DNA of 51,756 nucleotides from Candidatus Methanoperedens sp. (GCA_012026835.1 VEPN01000019.1:1-51756), one strand, 5' to 3'. Shown: positions 17,341 to 26,210, numbered from the stretch's first letter. Numbers and translations: made by a program. Notes: generated from the letters alone by a model not told the origin.

Positions 17341-19185
17341 ATGATTAACAAAACTTTTCTTGCGATAATAGTTCTTTTGTTGAGCACCAGCAGTATCTAT
17401 GCCCTTGAAGACGGGGTGACTGTTCCCCTCGTGGCTGACAGGAGCACGGCTGATGGCGATATGGGGGTTTTACTTAGCGCTACGGTCATAGTCCAGAACG
17501 GTACAGGTCATGTTTTCGTGGATACAAGCCCCTATACTCAGGTTGACCTCCAGGGTTCTGCAAGGCTTGCGGCCATGGTGGCATCAGACGAGCTGGGGGT
17601 GGACCAGAAGGCTTATGATTTTTATTATATCATTGATATAAGCTCGCCCATAATCGGAGGGCCCTCAGCAGGCGGGGCTTTAACAGTTGCTACTATCGCC
17701 GCAATGAATAACTGGACATTAAAACCCGGAGTGGTGATGACAGGCATGATAAATCCTGACGGGTCAATAGGCCCTGTCGGTGGAATTCCTTTCAAGCTTG
17801 AAGCTGCGGCAGCTAAAAATACTACTCTTTTCCTGATACCCCAGGGACAGAGTACGGTCACAGTACAGAAAACTATCACCAGGAAAAAGGGGGCGTTTGA
17901 GTTTTTTGATGTAAAGGAAGAGACCATCGATGTAGTAGAACTTGGAAAAAAATTAAATGTCGAAGTGAAAGAAGTTAGCACAATTCAGGATGTTGTTCTT
18001 GCTTTTACGGGGAATACGCTTACAGCGCCCGAATTCAAGGGCACGGTTCTTACTTCAAAATATCTGGATTTGCTCGAACCCCTTGCTACAAGCATGAAAC
18101 AGGAGGCAAACGGTATCTATGAAGGGTCAGCCGCTTCAAATCCGCAGAGTACCCTGGTCGTGCAATCAAGAGATATCCTGGACCGGGCTGAAACCATGTA
18201 TAAAGATCAGAAATATTATGCAGCTACTTCTTTATATTTCCAGGCAATGTTCAACATGCGCACTTCAAACTGGAATGGCGGGTATGCAGGAGCGGCTGAT
18301 AAAGAGCAATATCTTATGGAACTTATCAATAAAGTGGAAACACAGATCAATTCCTCGGAGACGGCTCTTGAAAGCTTTAAATCCTATGGCGTTAGCGATG
18401 TTTCAGCCATAGGTGCTGCGGAATCCAGGATAATGGCCGCAAGGGCAAAACTCGATGAGGCAAAAAAGAACAATAATTCGGATGAAAAAATCGCATCACT
18501 TGCTTTTGCCCATGAGAGGGCGCGTACGGCACAGTGGTGGTTAACGCTTGCAGTCCCGGGTGGTAAAGTTATTCCTGAAGATATCTTAAAGGACAGGGCA
18601 GGCTGGTACCTGAGCCAGGCCAAATCAATCAATACTTATATGATTGAACTGGTTTCTGAAAGCGGAGGGCATCCCGGCGGAATCTTAGGTTCATCTGAGG
18701 ACATTGATAATGCTGAAAGAGAGCTACAGCGCGGGTATTATGCAGGCGCCATATTCGATTCGCTCCAGGCCACAGTGAAATCCAGCACTACTATCGGGTT
18801 ATTCGGGAAAGTGGATACTGCAAAGAAAAGCGAACAGAGCAGGGATGCAGCAAAAGCCGCAATAAATGATGCCAGGCTTGCAGGTACCGAACCAACGCTT
18901 GCGGTCAGCGCATACGAATGGGCAGAAACAATGACCGCAGCCTATGACCAGATATTCCAGTATTCATATGCAAAAATGGTCGCAGAGACTTCAATGGTGC
19001 TTAATTCCCACTCTGTAACAACTAACCAGACCCCGGTCAAGCCTGCACTTCCGCCTTACGTACCCGAAACCCTGCCATCTCCCGCTTCCTCTACAACCGG
19101 GACAAAACCAGAAGTTCCAGCGTTTGAAGCAGCCGCTGCTGCCCTGGCGATAATCCTTGTGGCAAGCAGACTTAAGAGAAATTAA
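17341..19185 (+). CDS. Secreted archaeal Lon-like (S16) protease with C-terminal anchor
   Basis: A 614-residue protein counted from ATG 17341 (an upstream in-frame ATG at 17320 would lengthen the signal peptide). A signal peptide is followed directly by the Lon-type domain: S109 in GGPSAGG and K152 in GGIPFK, again 43 residues apart. The remaining ~400 residues are largely helical, with a Ser/Pro-rich region and a C-terminal hydrophobic helix (VPAFEAAAAALAIILVAS) plus basic end, resembling a PGF-CTERM-type anchor. The layout matches the archaeal COG1750 group of exported S16 proteases. There is no ATPase domain. It probably acts on the outside of the membrane. Confidence 0.9.
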   Translation: MINKTFLAIIVLLLSTSSIYALEDGVTVPLVADRSTADGDMGVLLSATVIVQNGTGHVFVDTSPYTQVDLQGSARLAAMVASDELGVDQKAYDFYYIIDISSPIIGGPSAGGALTVATIAAMNNWTLKPGVVMTGMINPDGSIGPVGGIPFKLEAAAAKNTTLFLIPQGQSTVTVQKTITRKKGAFEFFDVKEETIDVVELGKKLNVEVKEVSTIQDVVLAFTGNTLTAPEFKGTVLTSKYLDLLEPLATSMKQEANGIYEGSAASNPQSTLVVQSRDILDRAETMYKDQKYYAATSLYFQAMFNMRTSNWNGGYAGAADKEQYLMELINKVETQINSSETALESFKSYGVSDVSAIGAAESRIMAARAKLDEAKKNNNSDEKIASLAFAHERARTAQWWLTLAVPGGKVIPEDILKDRAGWYLSQAKSINTYMIELVSESGGHPGGILGSSEDIDNAERELQRGYYAGAIFDSLQATVKSSTTIGLFGKVDTAKKSEQSRDAAKAAINDARLAGTEPTLAVSAYEWAETMTAAYDQIFQYSYAKMVAETSMVLNSHSVTTNQTPVKPALPPYVPETLPSPASSTTGTKPEVPAFEAAAAALAIILVASRLKRN

Positions 19186-19192
19186 TCCACCT

Positions 19193-19735
19193 ATGGATAC
19201 AACAGGATATATTAATTCCCTGGATTATTCCCTTTTCCAGAATATAAATCATGGCATCACAAACCCTTTTTTTGATGTGGTTTTTTCAAGCTTAAGGGAA
19301 CTTACATATGTTTTCTGGTTTCTTCTCATCATTTATTTCTGGGTAAAGAAAGAGAATAAACTGGCATTGCTCCTGGCAGCAGGTATTGTCGCTGGCGCTA
19401 TGTTCACGTATCCTTTGAAATTCATAATTGACAGGGCAAGGCCGTGTCTTCTTGAATCGTCAAGGGTCCTGACACCATGCGAATCTGACCCGTCATTCCC
19501 TTCAGGCCATACGGAGATGAGTTTCCTTGCTGCCACAGTAGTATCAAGATTCCATCCGGAATACGGCAAATATCTATACTCTTTCTCATTTATCGTGGCT
19601 TTAAGCAGGGTGTATGTAGGTGTGCATTTCCCAACAGATGCAATTGCCGGTGTGATAGTCGGGCTGGTAATAGGAAAGCTGATGATAATGCTTGCACAGC
19701 GGAAAAAGGATATTTTCTGGGAAAGAGATGTTTAA
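19193..19735 (+). CDS. PAP2-family membrane phosphatase
   Basis: A 180-residue membrane protein with all three acid-phosphatase motifs: K-x6-RP (KFIIDRARP), PSGH (SFPSGHTEMS) and SR-x5-H-x3-D (SRVYVGVHFPTD). The catalytic His is in the last motif and the transition-state Lys/Arg in the first. About five helices surround the site. Family members dephosphorylate lipid phosphates or polyprenyl diphosphates; recycling of the glycan carrier lipid is likely given the envelope genes nearby. ATG 19193 is favoured because an upstream in-frame ATG lies inside the preceding gene. Its stop shares one base with the next ATG. Confidence 0.88.
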   Translation: MDTTGYINSLDYSLFQNINHGITNPFFDVVFSSLRELTYVFWFLLIIYFWVKKENKLALLLAAGIVAGAMFTYPLKFIIDRARPCLLESSRVLTPCESDPSFPSGHTEMSFLAATVVSRFHPEYGKYLYSFSFIVALSRVYVGVHFPTDAIAGVIVGLVIGKLMIMLAQRKKDIFWERDV

Positions 19736-20160
19736 TGGGAATTGAAATCCGAAGAGCCACAAAGGAAAATATTCAGGATATAAAAAAGCTCCTTTCATTT
19801 TATATTCTCGATACTGAAACCATAGAAAAAAACCTTCCTGAGTTCATAATAGCGGTCTCAGGCGGAAAGATTGTTGGATGCGCATGCCTCGATACAGGTA
19901 ATATTTTAGAACTGCGGTCTATAGCGGTACTGCCGGGTTACCACAAAAGAGGCATCGGGTCTAAACTTGTGGAGGCAATTCTTGACCGTGCTGCAAGTTT
20001 GAAAAGTACGGTTTATGCCAGGACGACATCACCTGGTTTTTTTGAGAAAAAAGGGTTTAAAAGACTGGAAAATGAAGAGAAAAAGGTACTGTGGAAGGAT
20101 TGTGCCGACTGCGATAAATTTGATATTTGCAGGCAGGCAGTTATGAGGATCGACATGTAG
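19735..20160 (+). CDS. GNAT-family N-acetyltransferase with Cys-rich tail
   Basis: A 141-residue GNAT fold: the acetyl-CoA loop is in LPGYHKRGIGSKLVEA (residues ~64-80), preceded by the LELRSIAV strand. It resembles the short ArgA/ElaA-like acetyltransferases. The C-terminus DCADCDKFDICRQ has three cysteines that may bind a metal, a feature seen in archaeal N-acetylglutamate-synthase-like proteins. Its start overlaps the PAP2 stop by one base, so the two are co-expressed. The substrate is not deducible. Confidence 0.82.
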   Translation: MGIEIRRATKENIQDIKKLLSFYILDTETIEKNLPEFIIAVSGGKIVGCACLDTGNILELRSIAVLPGYHKRGIGSKLVEAILDRAASLKSTVYARTTSPGFFEKKGFKRLENEEKKVLWKDCADCDKFDICRQAVMRIDM

Positions 20161-20384
20161 ATTAAAGCCAAAAAGTGACCGTTTCAATTCGTTTTGGTAA
20201 TTATCTTAAATACAATATATAGAACCTTTCAGGAAGAAATTATATAAGGGGGATTTATTTAATCACAAGATAATAAAAAGATTCAAAAATCTAAAACAAT
20301 GACATCACAATGTCATAAAAAGTTAAATTTTATAACTTCAAGACGTGATTAAATTTAAATATCTATAACCTCATACTGTAATTC

Positions 20385-21647
20385 ATGCAATTTGAAGACC
20401 TCGAAAGATTTAATCCCTGGTGGAAAACAGGACAGGTCAGGGCAGGATTGCTGAAGGAATTCAGGAGAAAGATCTACTTTGAAATAACAAAATACCTGGA
20501 TAAAAGGCAGATCATTCTAATATGGGGCTTAAGAAGAGTTGGAAAAACAACCCTGATGTTACAGATAATTTCAGACCTTTTAACAAAAACACATCCGAAG
20601 AACGTTTTATATTTCTCTTTTGACGAGATAGCTTTTGACCTGAAAAATGTCCTTGAGAGCTACCAGAAACTCATCCTGAACAGGACTTTTGATGAAACAA
20701 GGGAACCCATTTATATCTTTTTTGATGAAATACAAAAAGTATCTGATTGGGAGAACAAGCTCAAAACATACTATGACCTGTATCCGCACATCAAGTTCTT
20801 TACTTCAGGTTCAGCTTCAGTTGCATTACGAAAAAAATCAGGTGAAAGCCTCGCCGGAAGAGTACTGGATTTTCTCCTGAAACCGCTTTCATTTCCGGAA
20901 TTCCTTGAAATGAATGGGAAGGATGTTGCCAGAATAAAGGAAAATCCGGATATCTGGAAGCGCGAAATTCTCCCGCTTTTCTACAGGTATATAAAATATG
21001 GCATGTTCCCTGAGCTTGTAAATGAAGAAGATGAGGAATTCGCAAGAAAGTATATTTTAAACAATATTATAGAGAGAATAATCTATAAAGACCTGCCTGA
21101 AGAGTTTGAAATCAAAGATGTGGAACTCCTTAAGAATTTGATATATCTACTGGGAAAAAATCCCGGAATGATCGTAAATTTCAGGGAAATTTCCAGGAAT
21201 CTCGGAAAAGACCAGAGAACTATTGCAAATTACTTCGAATATCTGGAATTCGGTTTATTGATAAGATTTGTTTTCAACTATCGAGGAAGCCCGATGGCAA
21301 GTCTTCGGAAAATGAAAAAGGTATATTTATCTGCTCCGAATATCGCATTCGCTTTCAATCAGGACATAGATAGGATATTTCCATTTTTACTGGAAAATAT
21401 TATTGCAGCACATATTGACGCAAAATTCTTTTATCGAAACGGTTTTGAAATTGATTTCGTAATTCCGGATAATGATGAACTGATAGCAATAGAGGTCAAG
21501 AAAACTGAAAAAGATATAAAGCAAATAAGAAAATTCAGGGAAGAATTTAAAGGCAGGATAAAAAAAGCCATGATTATCGACCTGGAAAAAGAAGGAGTTG
21601 TTGAAGGTATTGAAATAATCCCTGCGTGGAAGTTCCTATTAAATTAG
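20385..21647 (+). CDS. AAA+ ATPase with DUF4143 C-terminal domain
   Basis: A 420-residue protein. The N-terminal ATPase has Walker A GLRRVGKTT (about residues 49-57), Walker B IYIFFDEIQ and a sensor region FTSGSA. The C-terminal half is the winged-helix plus nuclease-like DUF4143 region (DFVIPDNDELIAIEVKK, a PD-(D/E)xK-like EVKK motif). Such ATPases are abundant in archaea, are often mobile, and have no settled function. Base composition is richer in A+T than the neighbours. An AAATTTAAATATC promoter element near 20352 suggests a very short leader. Confidence 0.9.
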   Translation: MQFEDLERFNPWWKTGQVRAGLLKEFRRKIYFEITKYLDKRQIILIWGLRRVGKTTLMLQIISDLLTKTHPKNVLYFSFDEIAFDLKNVLESYQKLILNRTFDETREPIYIFFDEIQKVSDWENKLKTYYDLYPHIKFFTSGSASVALRKKSGESLAGRVLDFLLKPLSFPEFLEMNGKDVARIKENPDIWKREILPLFYRYIKYGMFPELVNEEDEEFARKYILNNIIERIIYKDLPEEFEIKDVELLKNLIYLLGKNPGMIVNFREISRNLGKDQRTIANYFEYLEFGLLIRFVFNYRGSPMASLRKMKKVYLSAPNIAFAFNQDIDRIFPFLLENIIAAHIDAKFFYRNGFEIDFVIPDNDELIAIEVKKTEKDIKQIRKFREEFKGRIKKAMIIDLEKEGVVEGIEIIPAWKFLLN

Positions 21648-21793
21648 CGAGAATTTCCTATTTTTTGATGGCCATATCCGAATCTCTACTGTATTGTGTG
21701 TTCCTTCATTGCACCAACATGCAATGTAACGGTCGCACCAAAAGAAAGACTTATTAAGTATGGAGAGCGACTGTTATAAAAGGTTGTGAGCAA

Positions 21794-22168
21794 TTGTTCA
21801 GGAGATTTCTTGATTCATACATCGATGTCTGCAATAATATCGTGACCGAATCTGCCAATTCCGTGTTGATGTTTGAGGCCGGGGAGCAGGCCGCCATGGA
21901 CCTTAAAACCTCAAAAATCGAGGACATATCTGCGGAATTTGAAAAAGACGGTATCAAGGTATCAGTGGAAATGGCAGAGAAAAAAGTGATATTCAGGGTC
22001 AAAGGATTGCCATTGAGCGGGAAAAAATGCAAATACTGTGATATCCTGAGGGGATTTTATGGTGGGATCGCCCGCAAACATCTTGATACAAGATATTATT
22101 GTAAAAAAGGTGCGGAGTGTGCCATTGAAGGTTCTGATGAATGCATTTTCATAGCTGAGATGATATAA
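21794..22168 (+). CDS. V4R-like small Cys protein
   Basis: A 124-residue protein from TTG 21794, preceded by GGTTGTGAG. The C-terminal part CKYCDILRGFYGGIAR...YYCKKGAECAIEGSDECIF resembles the V4R (4-vinyl-reductase-like) small-ligand or metal-binding domain, with clustered cysteines for metal or ligand. The N-terminal ~40 residues are helical. It is followed five bases later by the 22174 gene, so the two form an operon. A sensing role is inferred. There is no exported segment. Confidence 0.65.
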   Translation: MFRRFLDSYIDVCNNIVTESANSVLMFEAGEQAAMDLKTSKIEDISAEFEKDGIKVSVEMAEKKVIFRVKGLPLSGKKCKYCDILRGFYGGIARKHLDTRYYCKKGAECAIEGSDECIFIAEMI

Positions 22169-22173
22169 TAGAT

Positions 22174-22782
22174 ATGTCAAAAGATATTGTGGTTACCCTC
22201 ACTGATCTTGAATATGAGATTTTTAAAAAGATGAAGGTAGTGGAGGGAGAAAATGGTGATAAACTGAGAAACCTTTTCAGGCTTTATGTATCTACCATAC
22301 CTGAACTTAAGTCGTCGGAATATGCACTGAAAAGAGTTGAAAACAAAGATTACATTGAAGAGATACTCCGCGATGTCTGGGCCCAATATGAGGTCACGGA
22401 TAGCCCTACTGAACACTGGGATGACAACAAGGTCAATAAATTGATGAGCGATCTTGTGGAGATCAATGTTTTAATAAAGACCGGGGAAAAGCAATTCATG
22501 CCGACCAACAAGTTCAGGAGCATCTTTAAAATGCTGCTCCATGATATTGCAACCGAATCAAAGGATAGGGATGAATATTCGGCTGCCTGCGTGGCATCAA
22601 TCCAGTTGCTGATGGAATTCGGAGGCGGGGCCCTTGATAAAGAAACAATAAGGGACGGGACGATTCTTGTCAATGAAGGGTGGTTGTTCGTATATGCGAC
22701 TGCAATGAAGAAAGCAAGAGAATTCATGAAAACAAAAAAGCTTTTCAAGGAAATACCGGCTGTTATTCCCGAATCGACATAG
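22174..22782 (+). CDS. Hypothetical helical protein co-transcribed with V4R-like gene
   Basis: A 202-residue, mostly helical, acidic cytoplasmic protein without recognised motif. It begins five bases after the V4R-like gene. Its last 20 bases overlap the end of the convergent radical SAM gene. The N-terminal 40 residues (VVTLTDLEYEIFKKMK) look like a small DNA- or protein-binding start. The pairing with a putative ligand-binding partner suggests a two-part sensor or effector, which is inference only. Confidence 0.7.
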   Translation: MSKDIVVTLTDLEYEIFKKMKVVEGENGDKLRNLFRLYVSTIPELKSSEYALKRVENKDYIEEILRDVWAQYEVTDSPTEHWDDNKVNKLMSDLVEINVLIKTGEKQFMPTNKFRSIFKMLLHDIATESKDRDEYSAACVASIQLLMEFGGGALDKETIRDGTILVNEGWLFVYATAMKKAREFMKTKKLFKEIPAVIPEST

Positions 22783-23959
22783 GAACGCCGAGTGAATGGC
22801 ACATAAGAGGATCGGGGGCTAATATTCCTTTATACTGCTTTGCCCTGAAGCGGCATCCTCCCCTGCATTCCCGGATATGCAAACAATCATGGCATTCAAG
22901 CTTATCCAGCGTCCACAGGTAATTTTTGCATAGTTTCGCCCATGCTGATTTCAGGTCATTGACATCCCCCACGGGTTCGTCTCCAAAAAAACCGCATTTG
23001 CTGACAGCGCCGTCAGGTGAGACCGAACACAGGTGTGAGCCGCAGGTATTGTCACCTGAACTTTCATGGGCTCCAGCCCCAAAGCCGTATTTTAAGAACT
23101 TTGCGGCATCCCCGGCATCAGGGATGTAATCCGGGTTGGCTTTCAGGTTCCCTGTAACGCATGGCACATCAACGCTCCATGAAAGGATATCATAGCGGGA
23201 AAACAATTCCTGCATCTTTTCGAATTCCTGCATATTGTACCTGTGAACCATCGTTGCAACGGAAACCGGTATGTTAAAATGCCGCAGCGCACAAATCGCG
23301 CGTCTGGCTTTATCAAAGGAACCCTGTCCCCGCAAAAGGTCATGCCCGCTGACACCGTCGATACTGACCTGCACCTCATTAACATATCCTGAGAGTTTAC
23401 TTGCTTCTTTTTTGCCTATAAGTGTACCGTTTGAAAGAAGAATTACCCGGAGTTCAAAGGATGGCAAAATTTCCATAAGTTCCCAGAATTTTGGGTGCAG
23501 GAGCGGCTCTCCCCCTGATATCATGAGCTTGAGGCCCCCCATTTCTTCAAATTGTGAGACGGCTTTTTCAAATAGAGCAGTTTTAATCTCGCTGGTTCCC
23601 TGTCCTCCAAGATAGCAGTGTTTGCATGCAAGATTGCACCTGTCCGTGATATTCAGCAGAAGATAACGCAGAGACGGGACAGGCGATTGTTTTGCTCCTG
23701 TCTTTCGTGGAGAAGGAGTTTTATACATCCTGATTATTCTTTCTTCTATCATATAGTCGATAGATTCCTGGCTGCCCTCGTCAACATCGAGAATCAGGTC
23801 TGAGTATGGATGCCTGCCGTCGCATTTTTTCAGGAACTCAAATGCTTCATCATCCAGTTCATACAACTGGTCATCTGATATGTTATAGGCAAAAGGGGAC
23901 TCAAGCTTTCGCAGCACATAACCCGGTGCAAGCGCTGGAAATAGTTTATCAGAAGGCAT
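22763..23959 (-). CDS. Radical SAM/SPASM protein with N-terminal PqqD-like domain
   Basis: A 398-residue protein. Residues 1-80 resemble PqqD, the peptide-recognition domain of RiPP pathways. The radical SAM core has CNLACKHC (C108, C112, C115) for the S-adenosylmethionine [4Fe-4S] cluster, and GGEPLLHP follows. The C-terminal SPASM region (CGSHLCSVSPDGAVSKCGFF...CHDC...CRGGCRF...CHS) supplies auxiliary clusters. Homologous architecture occurs in peptide-modifying enzymes and in haem/haem-d1 pathway enzymes such as NirJ and AhbC/D. Its ATG lies inside the end of a 52-residue Cys-bearing gene (23949-24107), which makes a peptide substrate or partner worth testing. Confidence 0.88.
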   Translation of the reverse strand: MPSDKLFPALAPGYVLRKLESPFAYNISDDQLYELDDEAFEFLKKCDGRHPYSDLILDVDEGSQESIDYMIEERIIRMYKTPSPRKTGAKQSPVPSLRYLLLNITDRCNLACKHCYLGGQGTSEIKTALFEKAVSQFEEMGGLKLMISGGEPLLHPKFWELMEILPSFELRVILLSNGTLIGKKEASKLSGYVNEVQVSIDGVSGHDLLRGQGSFDKARRAICALRHFNIPVSVATMVHRYNMQEFEKMQELFSRYDILSWSVDVPCVTGNLKANPDYIPDAGDAAKFLKYGFGAGAHESSGDNTCGSHLCSVSPDGAVSKCGFFGDEPVGDVNDLKSAWAKLCKNYLWTLDKLECHDCLHIRECRGGCRFRAKQYKGILAPDPLMCHSLGVPMSIRE

Positions 23960-24107
23960 CTTTTATCTCATCGGGTGTGATTATACCTTTCTGGAGCATG
24001 CTTTTTAAGATTTTGAACGCGGCGCACTCAAGCTCGATGTCATCTTCCTTGAAGAATTCGCAATGGGTACAGATAAGTGTAACATAGGGATTTTTTGTTT
24101 TTGTCAA
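23949..24107 (-). CDS. 52-residue Cys-containing protein overlapping the radical SAM gene
   Basis: The frame runs from TTG 24107 to TGA 23949-23951. It encodes a compact peptide with C13-x2-C16 (CTHCEFF), C28 and a helical tail (LECAAFKILKSML) ending GIITPDEIKDAF. GTGAT lies just before the TTG, and a GTTTATAAAC TATA box lies at about 24139-24148, giving a short leader. Its end overlaps the ATG of the PqqD/radical SAM gene by 11 bases, so the two are coupled. Two readings are possible: a precursor peptide for radical-SAM modification, or a small metal/Fe-S partner. No family is recognised with certainty. A longer form with an upstream CTG or ATT start is possible. Confidence 0.65.
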   Translation of the reverse strand: MTKTKNPYVTLICTHCEFFKEDDIELECAAFKILKSMLQKGIITPDEIKDAF

Positions 24108-24159
24108 AGGATCACGCAGGTAAATAAGATAGATATGGGTTTATAAACTTTATCCATAT

Positions 24160-25192
24160 ATCAGTACTTCCGAATAGCCCTACTTCCGAGTGAATGAAAT
24201 ACCAACGCATCTATCTTGAAGTGAATCATCCTCAGATAATGCTTTTAAGTGGTTGATATTGAGGTCATGATCATGAATATTCAAGCAACTGATATAATGT
24301 CCATGACCTCAGAGTTATTGAGTAAGACAAACATAATAAAATTACCTGAAGGTACAACGTATAGTTTTCAAGACACACTGAATGTGATTCTGCACGCAGC
24401 CACATCAGTTACCAACTCGTTAGAATCTGCAAGCACAGATCTCCGACTGAAGAATCCATATAATAATGTACCATCTGGCGATTCCATTCACGACTATATA
24501 AATTCAAACAGTATAGACTACATCATGTTCGCATTCAGAAACATAAATACAGAAATAATTAAACTGGCAAATCTTAGAGGAACTGTCCACGATATCGCAA
24601 TCGATTTCCATGATATACCTTACTATGGTGAGAAGAACACAGATGGAGTAAGAGGTATCAAACCCAAGAATGGGACATGCTGGGGATATTCATTTTGTTC
24701 ACTGGATATAATTGGAGAAACAAAATTAACCCTCGATGCAATTGATATTAATGGATTAACTAAAACTATTCAGTGCTCATTGAATCATTACTCCAAAGAA
24801 TAAAATCAATGGGCATACTTGTGAAAACCTTGTTTATGGACAGGGAATTTTTTAGCCTTTCTACAATTTCAACTCTGCAGAAGCTAAACACTCAATATAT
24901 CATTGCAGCGACTGCAAATAAGAAAATCAATGAATGTTTATTATATAATATATTAAATCTGCTAAAATCAGGTCTTAAGACCACGGTATATGAACTGAAA
25001 TCAGCAATCAATGGTGTGGAGTATTAATGTATATTAGAAAAGGGCTTAAATCGCTATGTTCGGTTCCAATAGCAGAATTCTTGAGCAAGCTACGAGAATA
25101 TAATGAGAGCAGAATTCAAACACTTCGAACTCGGTTAGCACAAGTATGATTCAGAATGCTATTCGGAACTACGACCGATCGGAAGTACTGAT
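24160..25192 (+). mobile_element. Decayed ISH3-family insertion sequence
   Basis: The 1033-bp element is bounded by terminal inverted repeats of 14 bp (ATCAGTACTTCCGA at 24160-24173 and its reverse complement at 25179-25192). The internal coding region is a broken transposase of the ISH3 type. An imperfect 5-bp target repeat (CATAT left, CATAG right) is possible. Intact ISH3 elements are longer (about 1.2-1.5 kb), so an internal deletion near 25027 is likely. It inserted just upstream of the Cys-peptide/radical SAM pair, on the opposite side of that promoter. Confidence 0.75.
24249..25149 (+). pseudogene. ISH3-family transposase remnant, two frame breaks
   Basis: Three reading frames in series carry transposase pieces. 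Frame one (24249-24803) holds DFHDIPYYGEKNTDG, the first catalytic Asp region, and the GTCWGYSFCSL strand. Frame two (about 24764-25027) continues with KSMGILVKTLFMDREFFS, holding the second catalytic Asp. Frame three (ATG 25027 to TGA 25149) holds a basic C-terminal end (YIRKGLKSL). The motifs match the ISH3 pattern of haloarchaeal and methanogen elements (PYYG...DG...GT...LDR.F). The first break is near 24764-24773 next to an A-rich run; the second is near 25027. It cannot make an active enzyme. Confidence 0.8.
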
Positions 25193-25299
25193 CATAGCAA
25201 ACGATTTTTTACACGTGTCGCAAACAAACGCAGACTTGACAGAACCGTTATTGAAAAGATATATATACGATAGTTGAGAGAGAACAATCGGTGGTAATC

Positions 25300-25632
25300 A
25301 TGTCAAAATTTTGCGCAAATTGCGGTAGTGAAATTGACGAAAAGGCAGAAATATGCCCAAAATGTGGAGTGCGAGTTAAACAAATTCCTGTTTACAGAGA
25401 TATCAAAAGCTCGGGGATTGCTGTAATATTATCCTTTTTCATTCCAGGTCTTGGGCAGATATATAATGGGCAAATTGGAAAAGGTGTATTGTTCATAATA
25501 GTAGGGTTCCTGTTTGCCCTATCAATGATTATATTGATAGGATTCATATTGTTTCCGATATTCTGGATATATAATATGTATGACGCATATAAAACAGCAG
25601 AAAGAATAAATCTGGAGATGGCCTCAAAATAA
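25300..25632 (+). CDS. Zinc-ribbon plus TM2-domain membrane protein
   Basis: A 110-residue protein. It starts with a zinc ribbon (C5-x2-C8 in FCANCGSE and CPKCG) and continues with two transmembrane helices, the first carrying the TM2-type GLGQIYNGQIGKG turn. GGTGGT precedes ATG 25300, favouring it over the GTG at 25291. This is a common archaeal architecture of unknown function. The zinc ribbon echoes the tail of the exported protein at 791-2569. It is a stand-alone gene between the IS remnant and tRNA-Gly. Confidence 0.85.
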   Translation: MSKFCANCGSEIDEKAEICPKCGVRVKQIPVYRDIKSSGIAVILSFFIPGLGQIYNGQIGKGVLFIIVGFLFALSMIILIGFILFPIFWIYNMYDAYKTAERINLEMASK

Positions 25633-25697
25633 CTTCCCCGGCGAATATGGCTATCCTTTATAACGATTTTTTTTGAGTGGAAGTATCAAAATGCATA

Positions 25698-25769
25698 TGC
25701 GGCTGCCGGGATTCGAACCCGGGTTAGAGGCTTGGGAAGCCCCTGTCATAGCCGCTGGACCACAGCCGC
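25698..25769 (-). tRNA. tRNA-Gly (anticodon CCC)
   Basis: The minus strand folds into a cloverleaf. The acceptor stem GCGGCTG pairs with CAGCCGC. The anticodon stem-loop GGGGC-TTCCCAA-GCCTC has anticodon CCC. The T-arm is CCCGGGTTCGAATCCCGG. The discriminator is A at 25698, and no CCA is encoded. Confidence 0.93.
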
Positions 25770-25923
25770 ATATTAGGCTGTAGATATTTATTCAAGCAAT
25801 ATATGGTTTATGGTCTCTCCCTAAAAATGAAGATAAACTTACTTATCGGTTAAGAAAAACCACAACAATTGAGCAGCAAAAACATAAATACCTGAATATG
25901 TAAATATTCCAATCAGGAGAGAA

Positions 25924-26160
25924 ATGAATATCCAGATAAATAGAGAGACTTTAGAGAAAACTACTAAATGCAATAAAAATTTTTCCTGCCTGTCCGGGAG
26001 AATGGATGAACTCTGCACAGTTGAACTTAATGTTGAGGATAAAATCCATTTCGTGAACTGTATGACAAATAAACCCTGTAGTTATAAGATGCCATTCGGC
26101 TATTCTTTCATTTGCCAGTGCCCGGTGAGAAAAGAACTTTTTAATCTCTATAGTATCTGA
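25924..26160 (+). CDS. Small cysteine-rich protein, 78 residues
   Basis: Seven cysteines lie at positions 16, 22, 31, 46, 52, 64 and 66, the last pair in FICQCPVRKEL. There is no signal peptide, so a cytoplasmic metal- or Fe-S-binding role is plausible. ATCAGGAGAG precedes ATG 25924. The gene is alone, with an A/T-rich leader on one side and the convergent mch gene on the other. The family is not recognised with confidence, although short proteins with a CxCPVR end are common as hypotheticals in archaea. Confidence 0.75.
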   Translation: MNIQINRETLEKTTKCNKNFSCLSGRMDELCTVELNVEDKIHFVNCMTNKPCSYKMPFGYSFICQCPVRKELFNLYSI

Positions 26161-26210
26161 TAGTCCACATTAAACCAGATCAAAAATATAATTTCCCCCA
26201 TTTTTGAATA

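Noticed and set aside
24773-24803. Programmed frameshift in the ISH3 transposase
   Set aside because: ISH3 elements are not known for frameshifting, no classical slippery heptamer with a downstream structure is clear, and a second break later in the gene indicates decay.
24155-25197. Exact target-site duplication of the ISH3 element
   Set aside because: Only an imperfect match (CATAT and CATAG) is visible, so a duplication cannot be claimed.
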